Below, in pieces: positions 32,489 to 41,050 of a DNA stretch of 64,000 bases. This DNA comes from Streptomyces shenzhenensis (GTDB taxonomy: Bacteria > Actinomycetota > Actinomycetes > Streptomycetales > Streptomycetaceae). A model generated the notes under the pieces. The model saw nothing but the letters and a program-made list of their open reading frames with translations, ran no database searches and was not told the origin of the DNA. Every line of letters starts with the position of its first letter. Positions within the stretch are counted from its first letter, which is position 1. The stretch lies in assembly GCF_003688995.1 (NCBI RefSeq), contig NZ_PENI01000016.1, forward strand, positions 124,001 through 188,000, in the 5' to 3' direction. Position numbers and translations under genes: made by a program.

Positions 32489-33958
32489 GTGACCGCAAAC
32501 TCCGTAACGAGCATCGAGCAACGCTCCATCGACTTCATCCCCCACAGTGAGCGTCACGGCAGCGTCCGCAGCCTGTTCACGCTCTGGTTCGGCGGCAATC
32601 TGCAGGTGACCGCGATCGCCGCCGGCGCCATCACGGTGGCGGTCGGCCTTCCGCTGCCCTGGGCCCTGCTGGCGATCGTCGTCGGCAACCTGGTCGGAGC
32701 GGTCTTCATGGCGCTGCACTCCGCCCAGGGCCCCCGGCTCGGCATCCCCCAGATGATCCAGAGCCGGGCCCAGTTCGGCTACCTGGGTGCCGTCCTGCCA
32801 CTGCTGCTCGTCCTCCTGATGTACGTCGGGTACTTCGCGAGCAGCGCCGTACTGACCGGGCAGGCCATCAGCAGCTGGCTGGGTCTGCCGGTGGATCTCA
32901 GCATCGTCGCGGCCAACGTGGTCACCGCCGTGCTGGCGCTGTACGGCTACCGCCTTCTGCACGCGACCGAGAAATGGCTGTCCGTGATCAGCGGTATCGG
33001 CTTCCTCGTCCTGTCCGTGCAACTCGTACGGCATGTGGGCATCGGCGACTGGAACGCGTCCGGTTTCAGCTGGGGAACGTTCCTGCTGGCGACGTCCATC
33101 GCCGCCACCTGGCAGCTGACGTACGCCCCGTACGTGGCGGACTACTCCAGATACCTGCCGGCGGACACACCTGTACGGGCCTCGTTCTGGTACACCTACA
33201 CCGGCACCGTGCTCGCCTCCAGCTGGATGTTCGCCTTCGGCGCCGTCGCCACCGCCGCCGCCGCGAAGGCGTTCGCCGGCGGCTCGGTGGACTTCATCGT
33301 CGGTCAGGCGGGCACCGCCACCTGGGCGTTCTTCCTGATCATCATCGCGGGCAACATCTGCGTGAACGCCCTGAACCTCTACGGCATGTTCATGTCCGCC
33401 ACGACCACGCTGACCGTCTTCGTCAAGGGCCCGGTCAATGTCACCATGCGGACGCTGATCGTCGTATCCGCCGCGGCCATCGGCACCGTCCTCGCCATCA
33501 CGGGCCGCAGCAACTTCCTGGACAACTTCACCAACTTCATCCTGCTGCTGGCCTACTTCCTCATCCCCTGGACATCGATCAACCTGGTCGACTTCTACCT
33601 GGTCCGCAAGGAGCGGTACGCGATCGACGACATCTTCGAGCGCGACGGCCGCTACGGCGGCGTGGACTGGCGAGCGATGACCGCCTACATCGCGGGCATC
33701 GTCATAGAACTGCCTCTCGTCAGCTCCGCCTTCTACGTCGGCCCCCTCGTCGCGCCGCTGGGCGGAGCGGACATCTCCTGGATCGTGGGTATCTTCGTCA
33801 GCGGTGGTCTCTACCTGCTCATCATGAAGGCGGCGCCCGTACGGCGCGGCCACCTCGCCACCGAGGGGGACGTGCCGGTGCCGGGCGGGGCCGACCACAG
33901 CCGCTCCGGCGGCGGCATGAGCGTGATCGAGACGGCGCAGGGCGAGGCGAACAGCTAG
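32489..33958 (+). CDS. NCS1 family permease (cytosine/purine/hydantoin type)
   Basis: A 489-residue secondary transporter with about twelve hydrophobic segments. NCS1 marks are SLFTLWFGGNLQVTAIAAGA in TM1, GPRLGIPQMIQSRAQFGYLG after TM2 and LTYAPYVADYSRYLP around TM6. The family imports nucleobases, hydantoins, allantoin, pyridoxine and related nitrogen heterocycles with Na+ or H+. GTG 32489 follows GGAG by 9 nt; the frame extends upstream but without conserved sequence. Its stop overlaps the start of the FMN oxidase by one base. The heterocycle specificity of the family is the best clue that this cluster degrades an imidazole- or hydantoin-like compound. Confidence 0.9.
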   Translation: MTANSVTSIEQRSIDFIPHSERHGSVRSLFTLWFGGNLQVTAIAAGAITVAVGLPLPWALLAIVVGNLVGAVFMALHSAQGPRLGIPQMIQSRAQFGYLGAVLPLLLVLLMYVGYFASSAVLTGQAISSWLGLPVDLSIVAANVVTAVLALYGYRLLHATEKWLSVISGIGFLVLSVQLVRHVGIGDWNASGFSWGTFLLATSIAATWQLTYAPYVADYSRYLPADTPVRASFWYTYTGTVLASSWMFAFGAVATAAAAKAFAGGSVDFIVGQAGTATWAFFLIIIAGNICVNALNLYGMFMSATTTLTVFVKGPVNVTMRTLIVVSAAAIGTVLAITGRSNFLDNFTNFILLLAYFLIPWTSINLVDFYLVRKERYAIDDIFERDGRYGGVDWRAMTAYIAGIVIELPLVSSAFYVGPLVAPLGGADISWIVGIFVSGGLYLLIMKAAPVRRGHLATEGDVPVPGGADHSRSGGGMSVIETAQGEANS

Positions 33959-35175
33959 TGCGAATCAATGAAGTGCGCGAGCTCATCCAGCTCAAGCCGA
34001 TCGATCTCAACCGGCGCCGTCGGCAGCTGGCGGCCGCGCACACCACGGAGGACTTCCGGCTGCTGGCGCGCCGCGCCCTGCCGCGTTCCGTCTTCGACTA
34101 CGTCGACGGCGGCGCCGACGAGGAGACGAGTCTGCGCGCGAACGTGGCCGCGTTCCGCCGCTGGCGGTTCGTGCCGCGCTCGCTGACCGACGTCTCGGCC
34201 CCCGACCTGAGCACGAAGATCCTCGGCCGGCCGGCCGCGGCACCGCTCGGTCTGGCGCCGACCGGATACACCCGCATGATCTCTGCCCTCGGCGAACCCG
34301 CGGTGGTCGCCGCGGCCGCTTCGGCGGGCCTTCCCTATGTGCTGTCCACCATGGCGACCACATCGCTGGAGGACCTCGCGGCAGCGGCACCCGACGCGGA
34401 GCGCTGGTTCCAGCTGTATGTGTGGAAGGACCGCAGGCTGACCGAGCTGCTGGTGGAGCGGGCCGCACAGGCCGGCTGCTCCGTTCTCGAGATCGCGGTG
34501 GACACCGCAGTCTCCGGTTTCCGGGTACGCGACGTGCGCAACGGGCTCACGATCCCGCCGGCCCTCACCCTGGCCGGCCTCATGGACATCGGCAGGCGTC
34601 CGCGCTACTGGACGAGCATGCTGCGCCACCCGGCCCTGCGGTTCGCCAACGTCAGCTCCGACGGCGCGGACGGTTCGCCTGGCTACACCATCGAGAACAT
34701 CACCAGCCAGTTCGACCCGGCGGTCACCTGGGACGACGTGGCACGTGTGCGCGACCGGTGGCCGGGCAAGCTGGTCGTCAAGGGCCCCATCAGCGCGCAG
34801 GACGCGGTGCGGGCCCGGGAACTCGGCGTGGACGGCGTGCATCTGTCCAACCACGGCGGGCGTCAGCTCGACCGCGCCGTCGCCCCCATCGACCTGGTCT
34901 CGCCGGTCCGCGCGGCGGTGGGTGCGGACTTCACCGTCCTCGTCGACTCGGGCGTCCGGCACGGCGCGGACATCGCCACCGCGTTGGCCCTGGGCGCCGA
35001 TGCGTGCCTCATCGGACGCCCCTACCTGTGGGCCCTGGCGGCCGGCGGACAGGACGGCGTCACCCGGCTCCTGCAGCTCCTCACCGGCCAACTGCGCCGC
35101 ACGATGCAGCTGCTGGGCGTGACGTCGGTCGACCAGCTGCGCCACGAAGGGCCCTCGCTGATCATGCGGGACTGA
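33958..35175 (+). CDS. FMN-dependent 2-hydroxyacid dehydrogenase/oxidase
   Basis: A 405-residue flavoenzyme of the lactate/glycolate/mandelate oxidoreductase family, which oxidises an S-2-hydroxyacid to the 2-oxoacid. The catalytic His-Gly-Gly-Arg lies in VHLSNHGGRQLD; FMN phosphate contacts are in LVDSGVRHGADIATALALGA and IGRPYLW; the N-terminal RSVFDYVDGGADEETSLRAN and PLGLAPTG are family marks. GTG 33958 overlaps the permease stop, so the two are coupled. Next come HAL and a HisC-like aminotransferase. A reasonable reading is that it converts an imported 2-hydroxyacid, for example imidazole-lactate, to the oxoacid used by the aminotransferase. That substrate is inferred. Confidence 0.9.
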   Translation: MRINEVRELIQLKPIDLNRRRRQLAAAHTTEDFRLLARRALPRSVFDYVDGGADEETSLRANVAAFRRWRFVPRSLTDVSAPDLSTKILGRPAAAPLGLAPTGYTRMISALGEPAVVAAAASAGLPYVLSTMATTSLEDLAAAAPDAERWFQLYVWKDRRLTELLVERAAQAGCSVLEIAVDTAVSGFRVRDVRNGLTIPPALTLAGLMDIGRRPRYWTSMLRHPALRFANVSSDGADGSPGYTIENITSQFDPAVTWDDVARVRDRWPGKLVVKGPISAQDAVRARELGVDGVHLSNHGGRQLDRAVAPIDLVSPVRAAVGADFTVLVDSGVRHGADIATALALGADACLIGRPYLWALAAGGQDGVTRLLQLLTGQLRRTMQLLGVTSVDQLRHEGPSLIMRD

Positions 35176-35258
35176 CCCCGCCCGGCCCGGCCGGCGCGCC
35201 CCGCCCGGACACCGACCTGCCCGGCCGCGGGTCCCGCGGGGACGCCTGAGCCACGTTC

Positions 35259-35283
35259 AAGACTCCAGTCTGACATGCAAGAC
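35259..35283. promoter_or_regulatory. Putative IclR operator, copy 3
   Basis: A more diverged copy (17 of 25 positions equal to the alcohol dehydrogenase site) that keeps all three arms AGAC-N4-GTCT-N8-AGAC. It lies 17 bp before the HAL start in the 125-bp gap after the FMN oxidase gene. Confidence 0.6.
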
Positions 35284-35300
35284 CGATGGAAAAGGGTGTC

Positions 35301-36881
35301 ATGAGTACAGCCGCGATCACGACCAGCCCCGTAAGGACGGACCCGCCCACCGTGGTCGTGGGTCTGGGGCCGGTATCCGCTTCCGATGTGCTGGCCGTGG
35401 CCCGGGCGGGCGCCGCCGTCCGGCTGTCGCCGGAGTCCAGGGACGCGATGAGCGCCAGCAGGCAGCGCATCGAAGACCTCGCGAACTCCGCCGACCCGGT
35501 CTACGGCGTCTCCACGGGGTTCGGGGCGCTGGCCACCCGGCACATCCCCCCGACGCTGCGCGCACAGCTGCAGAGCAGCCTGATCCGCTCGCACGCGGCC
35601 GGCTCCGGTCCGGAGGTGGAGCGGGAGGTGGTACGCGCGCTGATGCTGCTGCGCCTGTCCACCCTGGCCACCGGCCGCACCGGGGTGCGGGTCGAGGTCG
35701 CCGAGGCGTACGCGGCCATGCTCTCCGCGGGGATCACCCCCGTCGTCCACGAGTACGGCAGCCTGGGATGTTCCGGAGACCTGGCGCCGCTGGCACATGT
35801 CGCCCTCGCGCTCACCGGCGAAGGAGCCGTACGAGACCACAGCGGCCGGCACATACCGGCCGCGCAGGCGCTGGAAGCAGCCGGGTTGCGCCCGCTGCGC
35901 CTGCGCGAGAAGGAGGGCCTGGCCCTCATCAACGGCACCGACGGGATGCTCGGCCAACTCGTGCTGGCGCTGGACGACCTGGACGCTCTGGTGCGGCTTG
36001 CCGATATCGCGGCGGCCATGAGCGTGGAGGCGCTGCTGGGCACCGACCGGGTCTTCGCCGCGGATCTGCAGGCCCTGCGCCCGCATCCCGGGCAGGCGGC
36101 ATCGGCGGCCAACATGCTCGCCCTGCTCGCCGGTTCCGGCATCGTCGCCAGCCACCGCGCGGACACCTGCACGATCGTCCAGGACGCCTACTCGCTGCGC
36201 TGCGCCCCGCAGGTCGCAGGAGCCGTCCGCGACACCCTCACGCACGCCCGCGGAGTTGCCGAGCGGGAGCTGGCGTCCGCCGTCGACAACCCCGTCGTGA
36301 CACTCGACGGACGGGTGGAGTCCAACGGCAACTTCCATGGCGCCCCGGTCGCCTACGTCCTGGACTTCACCGCGATCGCCGTCGCGGACCTGGCCGGCAT
36401 CAGCGAGCGCCGCACCGACCGCATGCTCGACCCCGCCCGCAGCCACGGCCTGCCGGCCTTCCTGGCCGACGATCCCGGCGTGGACTCCGGCCATATGATC
36501 GCCCAGTACACCCAGGCCGCCATCGTCTCCGAACTCAAGCGGCTCGCGGTGCCCGCTAGCGTGGACTCGATCCCCTCCTCGGCGATGCAGGAGGACCACG
36601 TCTCCATGGGATGGTCGGCGGCCCGGAAGCTGCGCAGGGCCGTCGACGGGCTGACCCGGGTCCTGGCCATCGAAGTGCTCACCGCGGCCCGCGCCCTGGA
36701 CCTGCGGGCTCCGCTGCGGTCGGCTCCGGCCACCGCAGCGGTCCGCGACCTGATCCGTACCCGGGTGCCCGGGCCCGGCCCCGATCGTTTCCTGTCACCG
36801 GAGATCGAGCAGACAGTGGAACTGGCCGCCGGCGGAGACCTGTTGGCCGCCGCGCAGAGCGTTTCTGGAGAACTGCAGTGA
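35301..36881 (+). CDS. hutH: Histidine ammonia-lyase
   Basis: A 526-residue MIO-type ammonia-lyase; histidine to urocanate and ammonia is the expected reaction. The MIO cofactor forms from the tripeptide Cys157-Ser158-Gly159 in GSLGCSGDLAPLAH; an Ala is more usual at the first position, but CSG occurs in some actinobacterial enzymes. YGVSTGFG supplies the catalytic Tyr, and SLIRSHAAG has the Ser-His pair typical of HAL rather than TAL or PAL. Other MIO contacts are visible in INGTDGMLG and VESNGNFHGAP. ATG 35301 has AAAGGG upstream. Its stop overlaps the HisC-like start (GTGA). No hutU, hutI or formiminoglutamate genes follow in this window. Confidence 0.88.
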   Translation: MSTAAITTSPVRTDPPTVVVGLGPVSASDVLAVARAGAAVRLSPESRDAMSASRQRIEDLANSADPVYGVSTGFGALATRHIPPTLRAQLQSSLIRSHAAGSGPEVEREVVRALMLLRLSTLATGRTGVRVEVAEAYAAMLSAGITPVVHEYGSLGCSGDLAPLAHVALALTGEGAVRDHSGRHIPAAQALEAAGLRPLRLREKEGLALINGTDGMLGQLVLALDDLDALVRLADIAAAMSVEALLGTDRVFAADLQALRPHPGQAASAANMLALLAGSGIVASHRADTCTIVQDAYSLRCAPQVAGAVRDTLTHARGVAERELASAVDNPVVTLDGRVESNGNFHGAPVAYVLDFTAIAVADLAGISERRTDRMLDPARSHGLPAFLADDPGVDSGHMIAQYTQAAIVSELKRLAVPASVDSIPSSAMQEDHVSMGWSAARKLRRAVDGLTRVLAIEVLTAARALDLRAPLRSAPATAAVRDLIRTRVPGPGPDRFLSPEIEQTVELAAGGDLLAAAQSVSGELQ

Positions 36882-37954
36882 ACACCCGAGTGCCGACGGC
36901 ACGGCCCACCCCGCGTCCCCGCATCGCCGCCCTGCCGGTGTACTCCCGCGCCGCCGGCAGCGCCTCGGTACGCTGGCGCGCCTCTTCCAACGAGTCGACC
37001 GTGGCTCCTTCACCGGCCATCCGTGAGGCCGTCGCGCGGGCCGCCGCGCACGCCAACCTGTATCCGTCCCTGGCGGGCGACGAGTTGATCGCCGCGATCA
37101 GCGAGCGTATGGGGGTGCACGAGGACCAGGTCGTCGTGGGCGGCGGCTCGCTCGCCCTGCTGCAACTGGCACTGACCGCGTTCACCGGTCCCGGCACCGA
37201 GGTGATCCACGCCTGGCGCAGCTACGAGGCGTACCCGATCCTCATCGGCATCGCCGACGCGCAATCCGTCCCGGTGGCTCTCGACCACGAGTACCGTCAC
37301 GACAGCGAGGCCATGCTCGCCGCGCTCACCCCGCAGACCTCGGCGATATTGATCTGCGATCCGAACAACCCCACCGGGACGACGCTGCCCCCGGAGCGGC
37401 TGCGGGCCCTGATCGACGCGGTCCCCGGCCATGTGCTCATCCTGCTGGACCGGGCCTATCAGGAGTTCGACCAGGCGGAGCCCGACCTGGCGGCCCTGGT
37501 CTGCGAGCACCCCAACGTCATCGTCCTCCGGACCTTCTCCAAGGCCTACGGGCTGGCGGGCCTGCGCGCCGGCTACGCCATCGGCTCGCCCGAGGTGATG
37601 CAGGTGGTGCGCGCGACCGCGCCACCGTTCGGGCTGAGTGCCGTGGCGGAGGCGGCCGCTCTCGCGGCCTGGGGGGACCGGGAACACACCCGGCACATCG
37701 TGAACACGGTGACCGAGTGCCGCGAGAAGTTCCGCCGGGCGCTGGGCGACCGAGGCCTGTTCACCCCCGACTCCCGCGCGAACTTCGTGTGGCTTCCCGT
37801 CGGGGACCGGGCCGAGGCACTGCAGACGGCCTGTGTGCGGCACGGCGTGTCCGTGCGTGCCTTCGCCGGCGAGGGCGTGCGTGTCACGGTGGGCTGCCCG
37901 GACGCGGAGGCCGCCGTCCTGGCCGCCGTGGACGAGATCTGCCGCCCACGCTGA
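36878..37954 (+). CDS. HisC-like PLP aminotransferase
   Basis: A 358-residue class I/II aminotransferase of the histidinol-phosphate aminotransferase subgroup. Marks are SNESTVAPSPAIREAV near the N-terminus, LICDPNNPTGTTLPP, and the PLP lysine in RTFSKAYGLAGLRAGY. The GTG start overlaps the HAL stop with GGAG 8 nt upstream. HisC-like enzymes also transaminate histidine and aromatic amino acids. Placed between a 2-hydroxyacid oxidase and HAL, it could interconvert imidazolepyruvate and histidine. The first 25 residues (PTARPTPRPRIA) are an extra Pro/Arg-rich leader. It is not in a his operon, so a catabolic role is more likely than biosynthesis. Confidence 0.87.
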   Translation: MNTRVPTARPTPRPRIAALPVYSRAAGSASVRWRASSNESTVAPSPAIREAVARAAAHANLYPSLAGDELIAAISERMGVHEDQVVVGGGSLALLQLALTAFTGPGTEVIHAWRSYEAYPILIGIADAQSVPVALDHEYRHDSEAMLAALTPQTSAILICDPNNPTGTTLPPERLRALIDAVPGHVLILLDRAYQEFDQAEPDLAALVCEHPNVIVLRTFSKAYGLAGLRAGYAIGSPEVMQVVRATAPPFGLSAVAEAAALAAWGDREHTRHIVNTVTECREKFRRALGDRGLFTPDSRANFVWLPVGDRAEALQTACVRHGVSVRAFAGEGVRVTVGCPDAEAAVLAAVDEICRPR

Positions 37955-38038
37955 GTCCCGGTCCGGAGCGGTGAACGGCGGGCTGCGCCTCCTCGGCTTT
38001 CGCAAGCAGTGCGACGTCGGTGCCGGTGGAACCGGGGC

Positions 38039-39658
38039 CTACCGGCGGCTGGTGTACACGCACTCGCCGCCCACCCAGGTGGAACGGACCCGGATCTCGG
38101 ACAGGGCGTCGGGCTCGGCTGCGGTGAGGTCCGTGTCCAGCACGGCCAGGTCGGCCAGCCGTCCCACCGCCAGGGTTCCCTTCACCGACTCGTCGTCCGA
38201 GGCCGCTGCCGAGCCGCGGGTGTAGACGTCGACCGCGTCCTGCGGCCCGATCCGCTGTCCGGCACCGACGGTCGTGCCGGCGGCCGTGGTGCGTGTGACC
38301 AGGGACCGGATGGCGAGCAGGGGGTCGGGGGGAGCCAGCGGGTAGTCGGACGAACCGGCCACGACGATCCCGGCGTCGCGCAGGGTGCGGTGGGCACAGA
38401 TGTGGTCGACCCGGTCGCCGTAGTAGTCGAGCAGCTTTTCTCCGTGCAGCGTGACGAACGGTCCGAACGGCACGGTGATGAGCCGTGCGCGGGCGATTCG
38501 CCCGGCCAGGCTGTCGTCGATCAGACTGCAGTGCTCGATCCGGTGCCGGGTCCCGCTCCTGGGGAGGGACTCGATGACGTCGAGGACTGTCTGGACGGCC
38601 TGGTCCCCGTTGGCGTGCACGGCGACGCGGCCGCCCGCGGCGTCGATGGCCCGTACGGTGGCCGTGAACTCGTCGTCGCCGAGGATCTGCAGTCCGTTGC
38701 CGGTGCCGGTGGCACTGGGGTAGGGCGACCGGCACAAGCAGGTTCCACCGGACAGAGCACCGTCCAGCATCATCTTCACCCCGACGGTCCGCAGCCGGAG
38801 GGGGTCGGGGCCGTCGCCCGGGAGCCGTTCGGGGTCGGCGTAGCTGTGCCACAGCAACATGCCGACGCGTGCGGTGAGTTCGCCCGCGGCCAGGGTCCTG
38901 GCGTAGAGCTCCTGCTCGGCCGGTGTGACGAGCGCGTCGCAGAACGATGTGATGCCGCATGCGTGGAGTTCCGCGATCACGTCCTTCAGCGCGGCCTGTT
39001 GCGCGGAGGGCGTGCCGTACGGTGCGATCGACGAGGCTCCCGTGCCGGGTAGCCAGGGGTCCAGCCAGGCACGTTCGACGAGGTGTCCGTCCAGGCGCCC
39101 GTCGGCACGGACGCCGAGCTGACCGCCCGGTGGTGCGTCTGCGGGGCTCCGGTAGCCCAGGGCGGCCAGGCCGGCGCTGTTGGCCACGGCTCGGTGCAGC
39201 GAGTAGTGGACGACGAGGACAGGATGGCTGTCCGACACCTGGTCGAGCATGTCCCGGTCGAGGACGCCCACACGGCGTTCGTCGAGCGGCTGCCCGACCA
39301 CCCACTGGCCGGGCGGTGTGCGTCGAGCCTGGCGGCGCAGGGCCGAGAGCACGGCGCCGGCGTTCGGCAAGGTGTTCAGGTCGACGCGCACACGTGCCAG
39401 TGCGGCCTGGGAGGGGTGGCAGTGGGCGTCGTTGAAGCCGGGGACGACGAGCGCACCGTCGAGGGCCACCTCCTCGGCCTTGGGGAAGGCGGAGCGCAGG
39501 TCGTGCCGGGTGCCGGCGGCGACGATCCACCCCGACCGGACGGCGAGGGCCTCCGGCTCGGTGCCGTCCCCGGCGAGGATCCGGGGGCCGGTGAAGATCT
39601 TGGTCCGGGCTCCGGCGCCCGAGGGCGCCGGAGCGGGCGTAGCGGGGAGAGCGGTCAT
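38039..39658 (-). CDS. YtcJ-like amidohydrolase
   Basis: A 539-residue metal-dependent amidohydrolase. The composite beta domain surrounds a TIM barrel: VPGFNDAHCHPSQ has the HxH pair, VGVKMMLDGALSGGT the barrel Lys, RVAVHANGDQAV and HRIEHCSLID two His-bearing strands, and VAGSSDYPLAPPDP the late Asp; GTLAVGRLADLAVLD is the closing composite signature. This is the same broad group as the foreign enzyme at 25.5-27.2 kb, but with normal local codon usage, so the two are not a recent duplication. Its start overlaps the MFS stop by 4 bases. Together with the second IclR gene it forms a regulator-carrier-hydrolase operon. Confidence 0.88.
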   Translation of the reverse strand: MTALPATPAPAPSGAGARTKIFTGPRILAGDGTEPEALAVRSGWIVAAGTRHDLRSAFPKAEEVALDGALVVPGFNDAHCHPSQAALARVRVDLNTLPNAGAVLSALRRQARRTPPGQWVVGQPLDERRVGVLDRDMLDQVSDSHPVLVVHYSLHRAVANSAGLAALGYRSPADAPPGGQLGVRADGRLDGHLVERAWLDPWLPGTGASSIAPYGTPSAQQAALKDVIAELHACGITSFCDALVTPAEQELYARTLAAGELTARVGMLLWHSYADPERLPGDGPDPLRLRTVGVKMMLDGALSGGTCLCRSPYPSATGTGNGLQILGDDEFTATVRAIDAAGGRVAVHANGDQAVQTVLDVIESLPRSGTRHRIEHCSLIDDSLAGRIARARLITVPFGPFVTLHGEKLLDYYGDRVDHICAHRTLRDAGIVVAGSSDYPLAPPDPLLAIRSLVTRTTAAGTTVGAGQRIGPQDAVDVYTRGSAAASDDESVKGTLAVGRLADLAVLDTDLTAAEPDALSEIRVRSTWVGGECVYTSRR

Positions 39659-41007
39659 GAGCGTGCTTCGGCTGCCGTGCCCGCCGTCATGTCGACGTCC
39701 TTGGTCTCGGGTCCGAGCGCTCCGCCGACGGCGACCAGCAGACCGCCGAGGACGAGGAGGGCGACGGGGGCCAGCGCGGTGCCGATGAGCGTGCCGAGAC
39801 CGCTGATGTAGAAGGCGTAGAACGCGGGGATGACCAGGGCCAGGCTGTAGCCGACGCCGTAGCCGGTCGCGCGGATCGATGCCGGGAATCGCTCGGTGAG
39901 GTAGGCGGCGATCGGTCCGTACATGGAGATGGTCGAGGCCTGGACGCCGATCGCCAGCAGGGCGGCGGGCACGGCCTGGTCCTCGTTCAGCGTGGTGAGC
40001 AGTGTGTAGCAGGTGGAGGCGACGACGGCGGCGACGATGCCGAAGAGGGTGTAGAAGCGGCGCCGCCCGATGCGCTGGGAGAGCACGGCGCAGCCGATGA
40101 AGGTGCCGACGCAGACCACCGACGAGATGAGCAGGATGATGCTCACGGTGCGGTCGTGCAGGCCGACGTCGTTCCTGAGCATCGACGGCAGCACGGCGGC
40201 GGCGACGTTGGTGAGGAACCAGGCACCGGTCATGAGGATGAAGACCTGGGCGAGAGCGCGGCGGTGGCGTCCGCCGAGGAGTTCGCGCAGCGGGGATGCC
40301 GTCGACTCGCCGGCTTCGAAGGCGGGGGCCTCTTCGACATTGCGGCGGTAGTAGAAGAAGAGGACGATCCCGAGCAGGCCGCCGATGAAGAACGGGATGC
40401 GCCAGCCCCACTGGACGTAGGCGCTGTGTACGCCGTCGGGCGGCATGACGCTGAGCAGGAACAGGCTCAGGGCGGCGATCGAGGCGGTGGCCAGCGGGGA
40501 GGTGCAGGTGATGAGCCCGCTGGCCAGACCCCGTCTGCGCGCGGGGCTCCACTCCATCGCCAGGGGTACGGCGGTGGCGTACTCGCCGCCCAGGAAGATG
40601 CCGCCGAGGAAGCGCATGCCGATCAGCAGCGCGATCGCCCACAGTCCTATGTGCTGGTGGCCCGGCAGCAGTCCGATCAGGAAGGTCGTCACACCGAATC
40701 CGGCGACCGCGACCATGGTGGTGATCCGCCGGCCCACCTTGTCGGCGTAGTAGCCGAACACCGCGGAGCCGAGCGGGCGGGCCAGCAGGGTGGCGGCGAA
40801 GACCGCGGCGGCGATCAGCGCGGCCGTGCCCTTCGAGGTGTCGGCCGGCTCGAAGTAGATCATCGCGGGTGCGAGGGTGATGATCGGCACAAAGATGTCG
40901 AACTGATCGGCGTAGTAGCCGAGGATGCCGCCGCGGAGTGCGGCGCGGCGCGGATCCCTGACGGGACGGCCGGCGGATACGGCACGGCTGTTGACTGTGG
41001 TGGACAC
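39655..41007 (-). CDS. MFS metabolite:H+ symporter
   Basis: A 450-residue major facilitator with about twelve hydrophobic segments. Family marks are ARPLGSAVFGYYADKVGRR between TM2 and TM3 and a second copy in the C-terminal half; GGIFLGGEYATAVPLAMEW is typical of the metabolite:proton symporters (ShiA/proline-betaine group), which import carboxylates and zwitterions. GTG 41007 has GGAGG 6 nt upstream. It lies 43 bp after the IclR gene and overlaps the amidohydrolase start, forming one operon. The likely job is import of the compound hydrolysed by the amidohydrolase. Confidence 0.9.
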   Translation of the reverse strand: MSTTVNSRAVSAGRPVRDPRRAALRGGILGYYADQFDIFVPIITLAPAMIYFEPADTSKGTAALIAAAVFAATLLARPLGSAVFGYYADKVGRRITTMVAVAGFGVTTFLIGLLPGHQHIGLWAIALLIGMRFLGGIFLGGEYATAVPLAMEWSPARRRGLASGLITCTSPLATASIAALSLFLLSVMPPDGVHSAYVQWGWRIPFFIGGLLGIVLFFYYRRNVEEAPAFEAGESTASPLRELLGGRHRRALAQVFILMTGAWFLTNVAAAVLPSMLRNDVGLHDRTVSIILLISSVVCVGTFIGCAVLSQRIGRRRFYTLFGIVAAVVASTCYTLLTTLNEDQAVPAALLAIGVQASTISMYGPIAAYLTERFPASIRATGYGVGYSLALVIPAFYAFYISGLGTLIGTALAPVALLVLGGLLVAVGGALGPETKDVDMTAGTAAEARS

Positions 41008-41050
41008 CGATGTCCTCCGATCTGGCCCCGACGGGCGGGGCGGGCTGGCG

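Noticed and set aside
35301..36881. Loss of MIO function in HAL because CSG replaces ASG.
   Set aside because: The residue before the central Ser is known to vary among functional MIO enzymes, the loop GDLAPLAH is intact and all other catalytic motifs are present.
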